The notes beneath the pieces are model-generated. The model ran no database searches. It worked only from the letters and a program-made list of their open reading frames with translations, and was not told the origin of the DNA. A stretch of 17,071 bases of DNA from JAABYT01 sp041581935 (GTDB lineage Bacteria > Pseudomonadota > Gammaproteobacteria > HK1), in contig JBFICP010000047.1 of the NCBI GenBank assembly GCA_041581935.1, forward strand, positions 1 to 17,071, read 5' to 3'. Of the stretch, positions 1-13,668 are shown piece by piece. Made by a program: the position numbers and the translations under genes. Positions within the stretch are counted from its first letter, which is position 1; every line of letters starts with the position of its first letter.

Positions 1-141
1 CCGCCATCATTCGATGATCTTCGCGACCACCCCGGCACCCACAGTCCGTCCACCCTCGCGGATCGCAAACCGCAGCCCCTCTTCCATCGCAATCGGCGCA
101 ATCAGGTTCACCTTCATCTGAACGTTGTCCCCAGGCATCAC
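1..141. repeat. Left copy of 141-bp exact terminal direct repeat (tuf 3' end)
   Basis: Bases 1-141 are identical and in the same orientation to 16931-17071, the last bases of the window. The repeat covers the last 44 codons of tuf, its stop codon and 6 bases beyond. By inference this is the overlap left by a de Bruijn graph assembler where tufA and tufB collapse. It is not a biological terminal repeat. Confidence 0.97.
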
Positions 142-1197
142 CATCTGCACTCCCTCGGGCAACTCCACCGAACCCGTCACGTCCGTCGTACGAAAATAAA
201 ACTGCGGCCGGTATCCCTGAAAAAACGGCGTGTGACGCCCGCCCTCTTCCTTCGACAAAACGTACACCTCCGCCTCAAAATGCGTGTGCGGCGTGATCGA
301 CCCCGGCTTCGCCAGCACCTGCCCTCGCTCAATGTCGTCTCGCTTCACCCCGCGCAGCAGCACCCCAATGTTGTCGCCCGCTACGCCCTCGTCGAGCAGC
401 TTGCGAAACATCTCCACACCCGTGCACGTCGTCTTCTCCGTCGCCTTGATGCCGACTATCTCCACTTCCTCGCCAACCTTCACCACACCCCGCTCGACTC
501 GGCCCGTCGCTACCGTACCGCGGCCCGATATCGAAAATACGTCCTCAACAGGCATCAAAAACGCTCCGTCTATCGCACGCTCGGGCTCCGGAATATAACT
601 GTCCAACGCCTGCGCCAGCGCCATCACCGAACCCTCTCCCTGCTCCGACGAATCCCCCTCCAGCGCCTTCAGCGCAGAACCACGAATGATCGGCGTGTCG
701 TCGCCCGGAAATTCGTACTTGTCCAGTAGCTCGCGAATCTCCATCTCCACCAGCTCCAACAGCTCCTCGTCGTCAACCATGTCGCACTTGTTCATGTACA
801 CCACGATGTACGGAACACCCACCTGGCGCGCCAGCAAAATGTGCTCGCGCGTCTGCGGCATCGGCCCGTCCGCCGCACTCACCACCAGGACCGCACCGTC
901 CATCTGCGCCGCACCCGTAATCATGTTCTTCACGTAGTCCGCGTGACCCGGACAGTCCACGTGCGCGTAGTGGCGCGCATCGGTCTCGTACTCCACGTGC
1001 GCCGTCGCAATCGTAATGCCCCGCTCTCGCTCCTCCGGAGCATTGTCAATCTCGTCGAACGCCTTCACCTCACCGCCGTGCTTCGCCGCCAGTATCTTCG
1101 TCATCGCCGCCGTCAGCGTCGTCTTACCGTGGTCAACATGACCAATCGTCCCTACGTTGACGTGGGGCTTCGTTCGTTCAAATTTCGCCTTGGACAC
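7..1197 (-). CDS. tufA: Elongation factor Tu (tufA copy, downstream of fusA)
   Basis: EF-Tu, the GTPase that brings aminoacyl-tRNA to the ribosomal A site. With the chosen start it is 396 aa, close to the 394 aa of E. coli. G1 GHVDHGKT is at residues 19-26, DCPGH with catalytic His85 at 81-85, NKCD at 136-139 and a SAL motif near 175; domains 2 and 3 follow and are intact. The start is a GTG at 1197, giving the family N-terminus MSKAKFERTKPHVN. A GAGGT ribosome-binding site lies 7 nt upstream. A TTG two codons earlier sits almost on that site and is less likely. It follows fusA after 30 nt and is the last gene of the str operon. Its codon use is unusual: 23 of 25 Thr codons are ACG and 11 of 12 Phe codons are TTT, unlike fusA. 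The 3' end is identical to the second tuf copy at the other edge. Confidence 0.98.
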   Translation of the reverse strand: MSKAKFERTKPHVNVGTIGHVDHGKTTLTAAMTKILAAKHGGEVKAFDEIDNAPEERERGITIATAHVEYETDARHYAHVDCPGHADYVKNMITGAAQMDGAVLVVSAADGPMPQTREHILLARQVGVPYIVVYMNKCDMVDDEELLELVEMEIRELLDKYEFPGDDTPIIRGSALKALEGDSSEQGEGSVMALAQALDSYIPEPERAIDGAFLMPVEDVFSISGRGTVATGRVERGVVKVGEEVEIVGIKATEKTTCTGVEMFRKLLDEGVAGDNIGVLLRGVKRDDIERGQVLAKPGSITPHTHFEAEVYVLSKEEGGRHTPFFQGYRPQFYFRTTDVTGSVELPEGVQMVMPGDNVQMKVNLIAPIAMEEGLRFAIREGGRTVGAGVVAKIIE

Positions 1198-1204
1198 CTT
1201 CAAT

Positions 1205-1209
1205 ACCTC
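1205..1209 (-). promoter_or_regulatory. Shine-Dalgarno site that fixes the tufA start
   Basis: GAGGT on the minus strand lies 7 nt before the GTG at 1197 but only 1 nt before the in-frame TTG at 1203. The spacing favours the GTG, which also gives the conserved EF-Tu N-terminus. Confidence 0.8.
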
Positions 1210-1227
1210 GCGACTCGTGAGTCCTGC

Positions 1228-3327
<2,100 letters not shown>

Positions 3328-3371
3328 GGGAGGAGTCCTGCTTCGTCTTGTATGTCGGCGGACTTGCCACG

Positions 3372-3842
3372 CTACCAGCGGTAGTGAGAGAAGGCCTTGT
3401 TGGCCTCGGCCATGCGGTGGGTGTCTTCGCGCTTCTTTACCGCCGACCCACGATTGTCCGCGGCTTCCATGATCTCGTTGGCGAGCCTTTGCCCCATGGA
3501 TTTCTCCGCGCGCTTGCGCGCCGAGTCAACCAGCCAGCGCATGGCGAGCGCCGTGCGGCGCGTCGGCCGCACCTCCACGGGCACTTGATAGGTGGCGCCA
3601 CCGACGCGCCGGGACTTCACCTCGACGACCGGACGCACGTTCTCGAGCGCCCGCACGAAGATTTCCAGCGGGTCCTCCTTGGACTTGGCAGCGACGTGGT
3701 CCAGTGCACCGTAAACGATACGCTCGGCCACCGACTTTTTGCCATCCAACATCAGCACATTGATAAATTTGGCAAGCGTGCCGTTGCCGAATTTTGGATC
3801 CGGCAGAATGGTTCGCTTGGGAACGTCGCGACGTCTTGGCAT
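3372..3842 (-). CDS. rpsG: 30S ribosomal protein S7
   Basis: S7 nucleates assembly of the 30S head and lies near the E-site tRNA. The 156-aa length matches E. coli exactly, and the protein is near-identical in the segments ENVRPVVEVKSRRVGGATYQ, VPVEVRPTRRTALAMRW and KREDTHRMAEANKAF. The start is ATG 3842, preceded by a GGGGA ribosome-binding site. Only 16 nt separate it from the rpsL stop. In E. coli S7 represses its own operon through a structure in the much longer rpsL-rpsG spacer, so that type of site cannot be present here. The two genes are probably translationally coupled by proximity. Confidence 0.98.
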   Translation of the reverse strand: MPRRRDVPKRTILPDPKFGNGTLAKFINVLMLDGKKSVAERIVYGALDHVAAKSKEDPLEIFVRALENVRPVVEVKSRRVGGATYQVPVEVRPTRRTALAMRWLVDSARKRAEKSMGQRLANEIMEAADNRGSAVKKREDTHRMAEANKAFSHYRW

Positions 3843-3858
3843 GCCCGGATCCCCGCCT

Positions 3859-4233
3859 TCAGCCCTTGGGCCGCTTGGCGCCGTACTTGGAACGACCCTG
3901 ACGGCGATCGGAGACGCCGGAAGTGTCGAGGCTGCCGCGCACCACGTGATAACGCACGCCGGGGAGATCCTTGACGCGCCCGCCGCGGATCAGGATCACC
4001 GAGTGCTCCTGGAGATTGTGGCCCTCACCGCCGATATAGGTGGTCACTTCCATGCCGCCGGTGAGACGCACGCGCGCCACCTTGCGCAACGCCGAGTTGG
4101 GTTTCTTGGGCGTGGTGGTGTAGACGCGCGTGCACACGCCGCGTTTCTGCGGACAGCCCTGAAGCGCCGGTACGTTGCTCTTGATGCGCGCCCGCTTGCG
4201 CGGCTTGCGCACCAACTGATTGATGGTTGCCAC
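3859..4233 (-). CDS. rpsL: 30S ribosomal protein S12
   Basis: S12 is a decoding-centre protein of the 30S subunit. Its 124 aa match E. coli in length and numbering. The loop TTTPKKPNSALRK carries Lys43, and GGRVKDLPGVR carries Lys88 and Asp89. Asp89 is the residue that is methylthiolated in many bacteria. Both lysines are the wild-type residues, so no classical streptomycin-resistance substitution is present. The start is GTG 4233 with AGGAG 8 nt upstream; it gives the family N-terminus MATINQLVRKPR. It is the first gene of rpsL-rpsG-fusA-tufA and is preceded by a leader of about 290 nt. Confidence 0.98.
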   Translation of the reverse strand: MATINQLVRKPRKRARIKSNVPALQGCPQKRGVCTRVYTTTPKKPNSALRKVARVRLTGGMEVTTYIGGEGHNLQEHSVILIRGGRVKDLPGVRYHVVRGSLDTSGVSDRRQGRSKYGAKRPKG

Positions 4234-4479
4234 CTAGTTGTCTCCTGCCTTTTTCATACCCCGATGCCTTGCCGCGCCGGTCTTTCGCCAAGCCACAGCA
4301 ATTCCTGCCGCCCACGAGCGACCATATCCGCCCCTGACAAACCGATCCGAGGGCGGGGAGGTGCGTGCAACACCCAGTGGCAGGGTCCCGCGCCGCACGA
4401 GAAGTACTGAAAAATCAACATCTTGATGGCGCCGCTCGCCGGCCCCTTGTGGGCCGTCGGCGCGACGCGGGCCACCTTG
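4234..4479 (-). promoter_or_regulatory. Long untranslated leader of the str operon
   Basis: The stretch between the terminator T-tract and rpsL holds no recognisable conserved gene. If transcription starts near 4523, the str mRNA leader is about 290 nt. Visible structure is limited. A GGCCC/GGGCC mini-hairpin lies just after the T-tract. A 73-codon open frame (4475 down to 4254) has no usable ribosome-binding site at its first codon. An ATG at 4325 inside it has a GGGG-type site and would encode 23 aa. No second convincing promoter was found in this stretch. It could hold a post-transcriptional control site replacing the missing rpsL-rpsG one; that is inference. Confidence 0.4.
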
Positions 4480-4517
4480 AAAAAAAAGCGACAGGCAGGA
4501 GGGACCCCTGCCTGTCG
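4480..4517 (-). terminator. Rho-independent terminator between rpoC and rpsL
   Basis: On the minus strand an 11-bp perfect stem (4507-4517 with 4489-4499), with a 7-nt loop, is followed after 2 nt by eight consecutive T (4487-4480). This is a textbook intrinsic terminator oriented to stop transcription leaving rpoC. The plus-strand side has only two T, so it acts in one direction. It lies downstream of the candidate str promoter, so it would also lie at the very 5' end of str transcripts. Confidence 0.9.
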
Positions 4518-4529
4518 TTAAGGCCGGGA

Positions 4530-4558
4530 ATTTTAAGTATCGGCTGGCAGGGTGTCAA
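4530..4558 (-). promoter_or_regulatory. Candidate sigma70 promoter for the str operon
   Basis: On the minus strand a perfect -35 TTGACA (4558-4553) is followed by a 17-nt spacer and a -10 TAAAAT (4535-4530), 5 of 6 to consensus. The start site would fall near 4523. The bases after the -10 (TCCCGGCC) form a GC-rich discriminator, typical of promoters repressed by ppGpp in the stringent response; that regulatory reading is inference. The -35 overlaps one arm of the inverted repeat 4547-4584. Confidence 0.75.
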
Positions 4559-4584
4559 GGCATATCAAAGCCTCGACACCCTGC
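4547..4584 (-). repeat. Inverted repeat in the rpoC 3' untranslated region
   Basis: Two perfect 10-base arms, 4547-4556 and 4575-4584, enclose a further 4-bp stem (4558-4561 with 4570-4573) and an 8-nt loop. The structure begins 29 nt after the rpoC stop. No T-tract follows, so it is not an intrinsic terminator. It may protect the rpoC mRNA 3' end or be a processing point. One arm contains most of the -35 box of the str promoter. Confidence 0.8.
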
Positions 4585-4613
4585 AATCACTGGCCGGGCG
4601 GGGCGCGCCGGCG

Positions 4614-8861
<4,248 letters not shown>

Positions 8862-8928
8862 GCTATCTCCTGCCTAAGGGCAGTTGGCTAGTAATGCGAA
8901 TTCCGATCCTGGAGCGTCGAGCCCACTG

Positions 8929-11900
8929 TCAGTCCTGTTCCAGCTCTATGTCGATGCCGAGCGATCGAATTTCCTTCATCAGCACGTTGAAGGATTCCGG
9001 CATTCCCGCCTCCATCTGGTGGTCACCGTCGACGATGTTCTTGTACATTTTCGTACGTCCGTTCACATCGTCGGACTTCACCGTGAGCATCTCCTGCAGC
9101 GTGTACGCCGCGCCGTATGCCTCGAGTGCCCAGACCTCCATTTCACCGAATCGCTGCCCTCCGAATTGCGCCTTGCCGCCGAGCGGCTGCTGTGTGACCA
9201 GGCTGTAGGGCCCGGTCGAACGCGCGTGCATCTTGTCATCGACGAGATGATTGAGCTTCATCATGTACATGTAGCCCACTGTTACCGGCCGATCGAAAGG
9301 CTCACCGGTACGACCGTCGCAGAGAATCGTCTGACCGTTACGCGGCAGTTTCGCCAGCTCCAGCAGCGCCTTGATCTCCTCTTCGCTCGCGCCGTCGAAC
9401 ACGGGTGTCGCCATCGGCACGCCGTCTTTGATGTTCTCGACGAGTTCCAATAGCTCGTCGTCGGCCACTTCTTTGAGCGCATCCGGCTTGCCTTTCACGG
9501 CGTAGACCTTCTTCAAGAAGCTGCGGATTTTCGTCGGCTGCTCGCCTTCCTCGGCCATGCGTCCGACCATTAGACCGAGCCCCTTGGAAGCCCAGCCGAG
9601 ATGCGCCTCCAGCACCTGGCCGACATTCATGCGCGAGGGCACACCGAGAGGGTTAAGGACCACATCCACCGGTGTGCCGTCTTCCATGAAAGGCATGTCC
9701 TCGACCGGCACGATCATGGAGATGACGCCCTTGTTTCCGTGGCGTCCCGCCATCTTGTCGCCGGGTTGGACGCGCCGCTTGACGGCCAAATACACCTTGA
9801 CCATTTTCAGCACGCCCGGAGCCAAATCGTCTCCGGAGGTGAGCTTCATGCGCTTCTCCTCGAAGCGCTCATCGAGGTTCTTCTGCTGCTGCTCGAGCTG
9901 CGCCGCCATGCTCTCGAGCTGCTTGTTGGCAGACTCGTTGCGCAAACGGATTTCGAACCACTTGTCACGCGCGAGCTCGGTCAGATACGCAGCCGTGATG
10001 CGCGTACCTTTCTTGAGCCCTCCGGGCCCGCCCTCTGAGACTTTCCCGACCAGCAGCTTCTCGAGCCGCTGGTAGGTATCGTCCTGGAGAATCCGGAACT
10101 GGTCCTGAAGATCCTTCTTGACCTTTTCGAGCTCCATCTGCTCGATTTGCTTGGCGCGTGCATCCTTTTCGACGCCGTCACGGGTGAACACCTGCACGTC
10201 GATGACCGTCCCGTTCATTCCCGATGGAACGCGCTGGGAGGTATCCTTTACGTCGGATGCCTTTTCACCGAATATGGCCCGCAGCAGCTTTTCCTCAGGA
10301 GTAAGCTGCGTCTCGCCCTTAGGCGTCACCTTTCCGACGAGAATGTCGCCCGACTTGACCTCCGCGCCTACGTAGACGATTCCCGATTCGTCGAGCTTCG
10401 ATAGAGCGTCCGAGCTTACATTGGGAATGTCCGCCGTGACTTCCTCCGGACCCAGCTTTGTGTCACGGGAAACGCAAACAAGCTCCTCGATATGGATCGT
10501 GGTGTAGCGGTCCTCCTGAACAACCCGTTCCGAGATGAGAATCGAGTCCTCGAAGTTGTAGCCGTTCCAGGGCATGAAGGCGACCAGCATGTTCTGTCCG
10601 AGTGCGAGCTCTCCGAGGTCGGTTGCCGGCCCATCCGCGAGAACGTCGCCGCGCGCGATCTGATCACCCGTTTTCACGAGCGGCACCTGATTGATGCAGG
10701 TGTTCTGATTCGACCGCGTGTACTTCGTTAGCGAATAAATATCGACGCCGGGCTCTCCCGGCACCGCCTCGTCGTCGTTGACACGCACGACGATTCTTGC
10801 CGCGTCGACGGAGTCCACGGTTCCACCACGCTCGGCGACCACTGTGACGCCGGAATCGATTGCGACCGTGCGCTCCATGCCGGTGCCAACCAAAGGCTTT
10901 TCGGTGATGAGCGTCGGCACGGCCTGACGCTGCATGTTGGAGCCCATCAACGCGCGGTTCGCGTCATCGTGCTCGAGAAACGGAATCAACGACGCTGCCA
11001 CTGAGACGATTTGCTTCGGAGAAACGTCCATGTAGTCGACCTTGTCGGGCGTCGAGAGCGTGAACTCGTTCAGATGCCGACAGGTGACGAGATCGTCGGA
11101 CAACCGGCCCTGGGGCGTGAGGGCCGCGTTCGCCTGTGCGATCACGTATTGGCCCTCCTCGATGGCCGACAGGTACTCGATCTTGTCGGTGACCTTTCCC
11201 TTCTCGACCTTTCGATATGGCGTCTCGAGAAATCCGTACTCGTTGGTGCGCGCATACACGGCGAGCGAGTTTATTAACCCGATGTTCGGGCCTTCCGGCG
11301 TCTCGATCGGACACACGCGGCCGTAGTGGGTCGGGTGCACGTCACGAACCTCGAATCCGGCCCGTTCGCGGGTGAGTCCGCCCGGACCGAGCGCCGAGAC
11401 CCGACGCTTGTGCGTCACTTCGGAAAGCGGATTGTTCTGATCCATGAACTGCGAGAGCTGGCTCGAGCCGAAAAACTCCTTTATGACGGCGGACACGGGC
11501 TTGGCGTTGATCAGCTCCTGAGGCATGAGCTCCTCGGTTTCCGCGAGGCTCAGGCGCTCCTTGACGGCGCGCTCGACCCGCACGAGCCCGATACGGAACT
11601 GATTTTCCGCCATCTCGCCGACGCTGCGAATACGGCGATTTCCAAGATGATCGATATCGTCGACCATGCCGTTGCCGTTCTTGATGTCGATAAGGACCTT
11701 GAGCACATCGATGATGTCTTCCTTCGAGAGGACGCCGGAGCCCTTGACCTCGTTTCTGCCCACACGACGGTTGAACTTCATGCGCCCGACCGGAGAAAGA
11801 TCGTAACGATCGGGACTGAAGAACAGGTTGTTGAACAGGGTCTGAGCCGCCTCCTTGGTGGGCGGCTCACCGGGGCGCATCATGCGGTAGATTTCGACCT

Positions 11901-13008
11901 GCGCCTCGATCTGGTTGCTTGTCGGATCCACGCGCATCGTCGACGAGATGTACGGCCCTCGATCCACATCGTTTACGAACAGCGTGCTGATCGAGGTGAT
12001 TCCCGCTTCGCGAATTTTAGTGACTACTTCCTCGGTAATGATGTCGTTGGCATTGGCCAGCACTTCGCCGGATTTCTCGTCGACGACATCGCGCGACAGT
12101 ACGCAGTCAAAAATGTACTCGTCTTCCGCATCGAGCTGCTTGACGCCGCCCTTTTCCAGCAAGCCGATATGACGAGCCGTGATGCGCCGGCCCTTCTCGA
12201 CAATCACCTTGCCCTTCTTGTCCTTTATGTCGAAAGCCGCGAGATCGCCGCGCAGGCGCTCCGGGATGACCTTGAAACGCACGCCGGTCTTGGTGATGCT
12301 GAATACGTTCTCGTCGAAGAAAACGTCCAGAATCTCTTCCGCGCTCAGTCCCAGGGCCCTGAGCAGCACCGTTGCAGGAAGCTTGCGCCGTCGGTCTATG
12401 CGAACGTAGACGAGGTCCTTCGGATCGAATTCGCAATCGAGCCAAGAGCCGCGATAGGGAATGACGCGCGCGGAGAACAACAGCTTCCCCGAAGAGTGCG
12501 TCTTGCCCCTGTCGTGCTCGAAGAAGACACCGGGCGAACGATGCAGCTGTGCCACGATCACCCGTTCGGTACCATTGATGATAAAGGTGCCGGTCTCGGT
12601 CATGAGCGGAATCTCGCCCATGTAGACTTCCTGCTCCTTGATGTCCTTGATGGCGCGCTCGGGACCCGTGCTCTCCTTGTCATAGAGCACCAGGTGCAGC
12701 TTGACGCGCAGCGAGGCCGCATAAGTCATTCCCCGCAGCTGGCATTCCTTGACGTCGAAAACCGGCGCGCCCAGCCTGTAGCTCACGTATTCGAGCGCGG
12801 CATCCCCGGCATAGCTCTCGATGGGGAAAACCGACTTGAAGGCCGCATGAAGACCTTTGTCCTGACGCGCTTCCGGCTCGTGTTCCGCCTGAAGGAACTC
12901 GCGGTAGGAATCGATCTGTATGGCTAGCAGGAACGGGGCGTCGAGAATGCTGGGACGCTTGCCAAAGTCCTTGCGAATCCGTTTTCTCTCAGTGAAGGAA
13001 TAACCCAT
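8929..13008 (-). CDS. rpoB: DNA-directed RNA polymerase subunit beta
   Basis: Beta, the second-largest core RNA polymerase subunit, forms one jaw of the active-site cleft. It is 1359 aa (E. coli 1342) and co-linear throughout. The rifampicin pocket GSSQLSQFMDQNNPLSE starts at residue 514, offset by +7 from E. coli. The residues equivalent to Ser512, Gln513, Asp516, His526 and Ser531 are all wild type, so no classical rifampicin-resistance change is present; position 530 is Val in place of Ile, a conservative difference. The C-terminal switch and clamp motif GGKAQFGGQRFGEMEVWALE is present. The start is ATG 13008 with AGAGG 7 nt upstream. It lies 234 nt after rplL and 67 nt before rpoC. Confidence 0.99.
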   Translation of the reverse strand: MGYSFTERKRIRKDFGKRPSILDAPFLLAIQIDSYREFLQAEHEPEARQDKGLHAAFKSVFPIESYAGDAALEYVSYRLGAPVFDVKECQLRGMTYAASLRVKLHLVLYDKESTGPERAIKDIKEQEVYMGEIPLMTETGTFIINGTERVIVAQLHRSPGVFFEHDRGKTHSSGKLLFSARVIPYRGSWLDCEFDPKDLVYVRIDRRRKLPATVLLRALGLSAEEILDVFFDENVFSITKTGVRFKVIPERLRGDLAAFDIKDKKGKVIVEKGRRITARHIGLLEKGGVKQLDAEDEYIFDCVLSRDVVDEKSGEVLANANDIITEEVVTKIREAGITSISTLFVNDVDRGPYISSTMRVDPTSNQIEAQVEIYRMMRPGEPPTKEAAQTLFNNLFFSPDRYDLSPVGRMKFNRRVGRNEVKGSGVLSKEDIIDVLKVLIDIKNGNGMVDDIDHLGNRRIRSVGEMAENQFRIGLVRVERAVKERLSLAETEELMPQELINAKPVSAVIKEFFGSSQLSQFMDQNNPLSEVTHKRRVSALGPGGLTRERAGFEVRDVHPTHYGRVCPIETPEGPNIGLINSLAVYARTNEYGFLETPYRKVEKGKVTDKIEYLSAIEEGQYVIAQANAALTPQGRLSDDLVTCRHLNEFTLSTPDKVDYMDVSPKQIVSVAASLIPFLEHDDANRALMGSNMQRQAVPTLITEKPLVGTGMERTVAIDSGVTVVAERGGTVDSVDAARIVVRVNDDEAVPGEPGVDIYSLTKYTRSNQNTCINQVPLVKTGDQIARGDVLADGPATDLGELALGQNMLVAFMPWNGYNFEDSILISERVVQEDRYTTIHIEELVCVSRDTKLGPEEVTADIPNVSSDALSKLDESGIVYVGAEVKSGDILVGKVTPKGETQLTPEEKLLRAIFGEKASDVKDTSQRVPSGMNGTVIDVQVFTRDGVEKDARAKQIEQMELEKVKKDLQDQFRILQDDTYQRLEKLLVGKVSEGGPGGLKKGTRITAAYLTELARDKWFEIRLRNESANKQLESMAAQLEQQQKNLDERFEEKRMKLTSGDDLAPGVLKMVKVYLAVKRRVQPGDKMAGRHGNKGVISMIVPVEDMPFMEDGTPVDVVLNPLGVPSRMNVGQVLEAHLGWASKGLGLMVGRMAEEGEQPTKIRSFLKKVYAVKGKPDALKEVADDELLELVENIKDGVPMATPVFDGASEEEIKALLELAKLPRNGQTILCDGRTGEPFDRPVTVGYMYMMKLNHLVDDKMHARSTGPYSLVTQQPLGGKAQFGGQRFGEMEVWALEAYGAAYTLQEMLTVKSDDVNGRTKMYKNIVDGDHQMEAGMPESFNVLMKEIRSLGIDIELEQD

Positions 13009-13090
13009 GGTTTAGCCTCTAGGTTTATGTGCACATCTCGGCCGGTACTGCGACTTCGCCTGGACGCTCTCCTTGTCCACACGCCGACCC

Positions 13091-13124
13091 AGTCCCTGTT
13101 CCTCGTCTCGCGACGCAGGGGACT
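13091..13124 (-). promoter_or_regulatory. Stem-loop in the rplL-rpoB spacer, rpoB-proximal
   Basis: An outer helix of 8 bp with one bulged base pairs 13091-13098 with 13116-13124. Inside it is a 4-bp hairpin (13104-13107 with 13112-13115) closed by a GCGA tetraloop on the RNA strand. There is no T-run, so it is not an intrinsic terminator. In E. coli this spacer holds an attenuator and an RNase III processing site; this fold is a candidate for the processing role. Confidence 0.5.
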
Positions 13125-13184
13125 CGATCTGATACGCGCGCGCCACCGCTCGGCGCATGCACGCGCTTTGAGTAAGCAAAGGCA

Positions 13185-13210
13185 GGCGGGTGGCCTCGCG
13201 GCCACCAGCC
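13185..13210 (-). promoter_or_regulatory. Stem-loop in the rplL-rpoB spacer, rplL-proximal
   Basis: A perfect 7-bp GC-rich stem (13189-13195 with 13200-13206) is capped by a GCGA tetraloop on the transcribed strand. Three more pairs follow beyond one mismatch (13185-13187 with 13208-13210). It begins 32 nt after the rplL stop and no T-run follows. It could be a processing or pausing site that sets the ratio of L12 to polymerase subunits; that role is inferred from the E. coli spacer. Confidence 0.55.
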
Positions 13211-13242
13211 GTCGCTGAAGTAGCAATTGCAGCTATCAACGT

Positions 13243-13620
13243 TTACTTGATTTCGACCGCTGCACCGGCCTCTTCGAGCTGACTCTTGAGATCCGCAGCC
13301 TCGTCCTTGGAAATACCTTCCTTGATATTGACCGGTGCGCCTTCCACCAAATCCTTGGCCTCCTTCAGGCCCAGTGACGTGATCGCGCGAACGACCTTGA
13401 TCACCGCAACCTTGTTGGCGCCGAAGCTGGTCATATGAACGTCGAATTCGGTCTGCTCCTCTGCGGCCTCGGCAGCGCCTCCGGCCGCCGGAGCGGCAGC
13501 CACGGTAGCTACCGCCGCGGAGACGCCGAACTTCTCTTCCATCGCTTCGACGAGCTCCACCACATCCATGACCGACATATTGGAAATCGTTTCCAGAATG
13601 TCTTCTTTCGTTACAGCCAT
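13243..13620 (-). CDS. rplL: 50S ribosomal protein L7/L12
   Basis: L12 forms the mobile ribosomal stalk that recruits and activates translational GTPases such as EF-G and EF-Tu. It is 125 aa with the typical layout: an N-terminal dimerisation domain (about 1-33), an Ala/Gly-rich flexible hinge (about 34-55, PAAGGAAEAAEEQ) and a C-terminal domain with VIKVVRAITSLGLKEAKDLV, the factor-binding helices. The start is ATG 13620 with GAGGAG 8 nt upstream. It follows rplJ after 48 nt. L12 is made in several copies per ribosome, so its own strong ribosome-binding site fits. Confidence 0.98.
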   Translation of the reverse strand: MAVTKEDILETISNMSVMDVVELVEAMEEKFGVSAAVATVAAAPAAGGAAEAAEEQTEFDVHMTSFGANKVAVIKVVRAITSLGLKEAKDLVEGAPVNIKEGISKDEAADLKSQLEEAGAAVEIK

Positions 13621-13668
13621 TGAAATATCTCCTCGAGTCCGCGCGACATCCGCGTGGACAGTATTGAG

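Noticed and set aside
4410..4427. Small hairpin with 5-bp AT-rich stem followed by a short T-run in the str leader
   Set aside because: The stem has only one GC pair, too weak for a terminator.
4254..4475. A 73-codon minus-strand frame in the str leader as a real gene
   Set aside because: The first codon has AAGG directly against it with no spacing, the protein matches no family I recognise, and the frame is common by chance at this GC content.
11326..12927. A 533-codon plus-strand open frame opposite rpoB
   Set aside because: Antisense shadow of a certain gene, with no family similarity and the same His/Arg/Leu bias. The one at 841-1986 is of the same kind.
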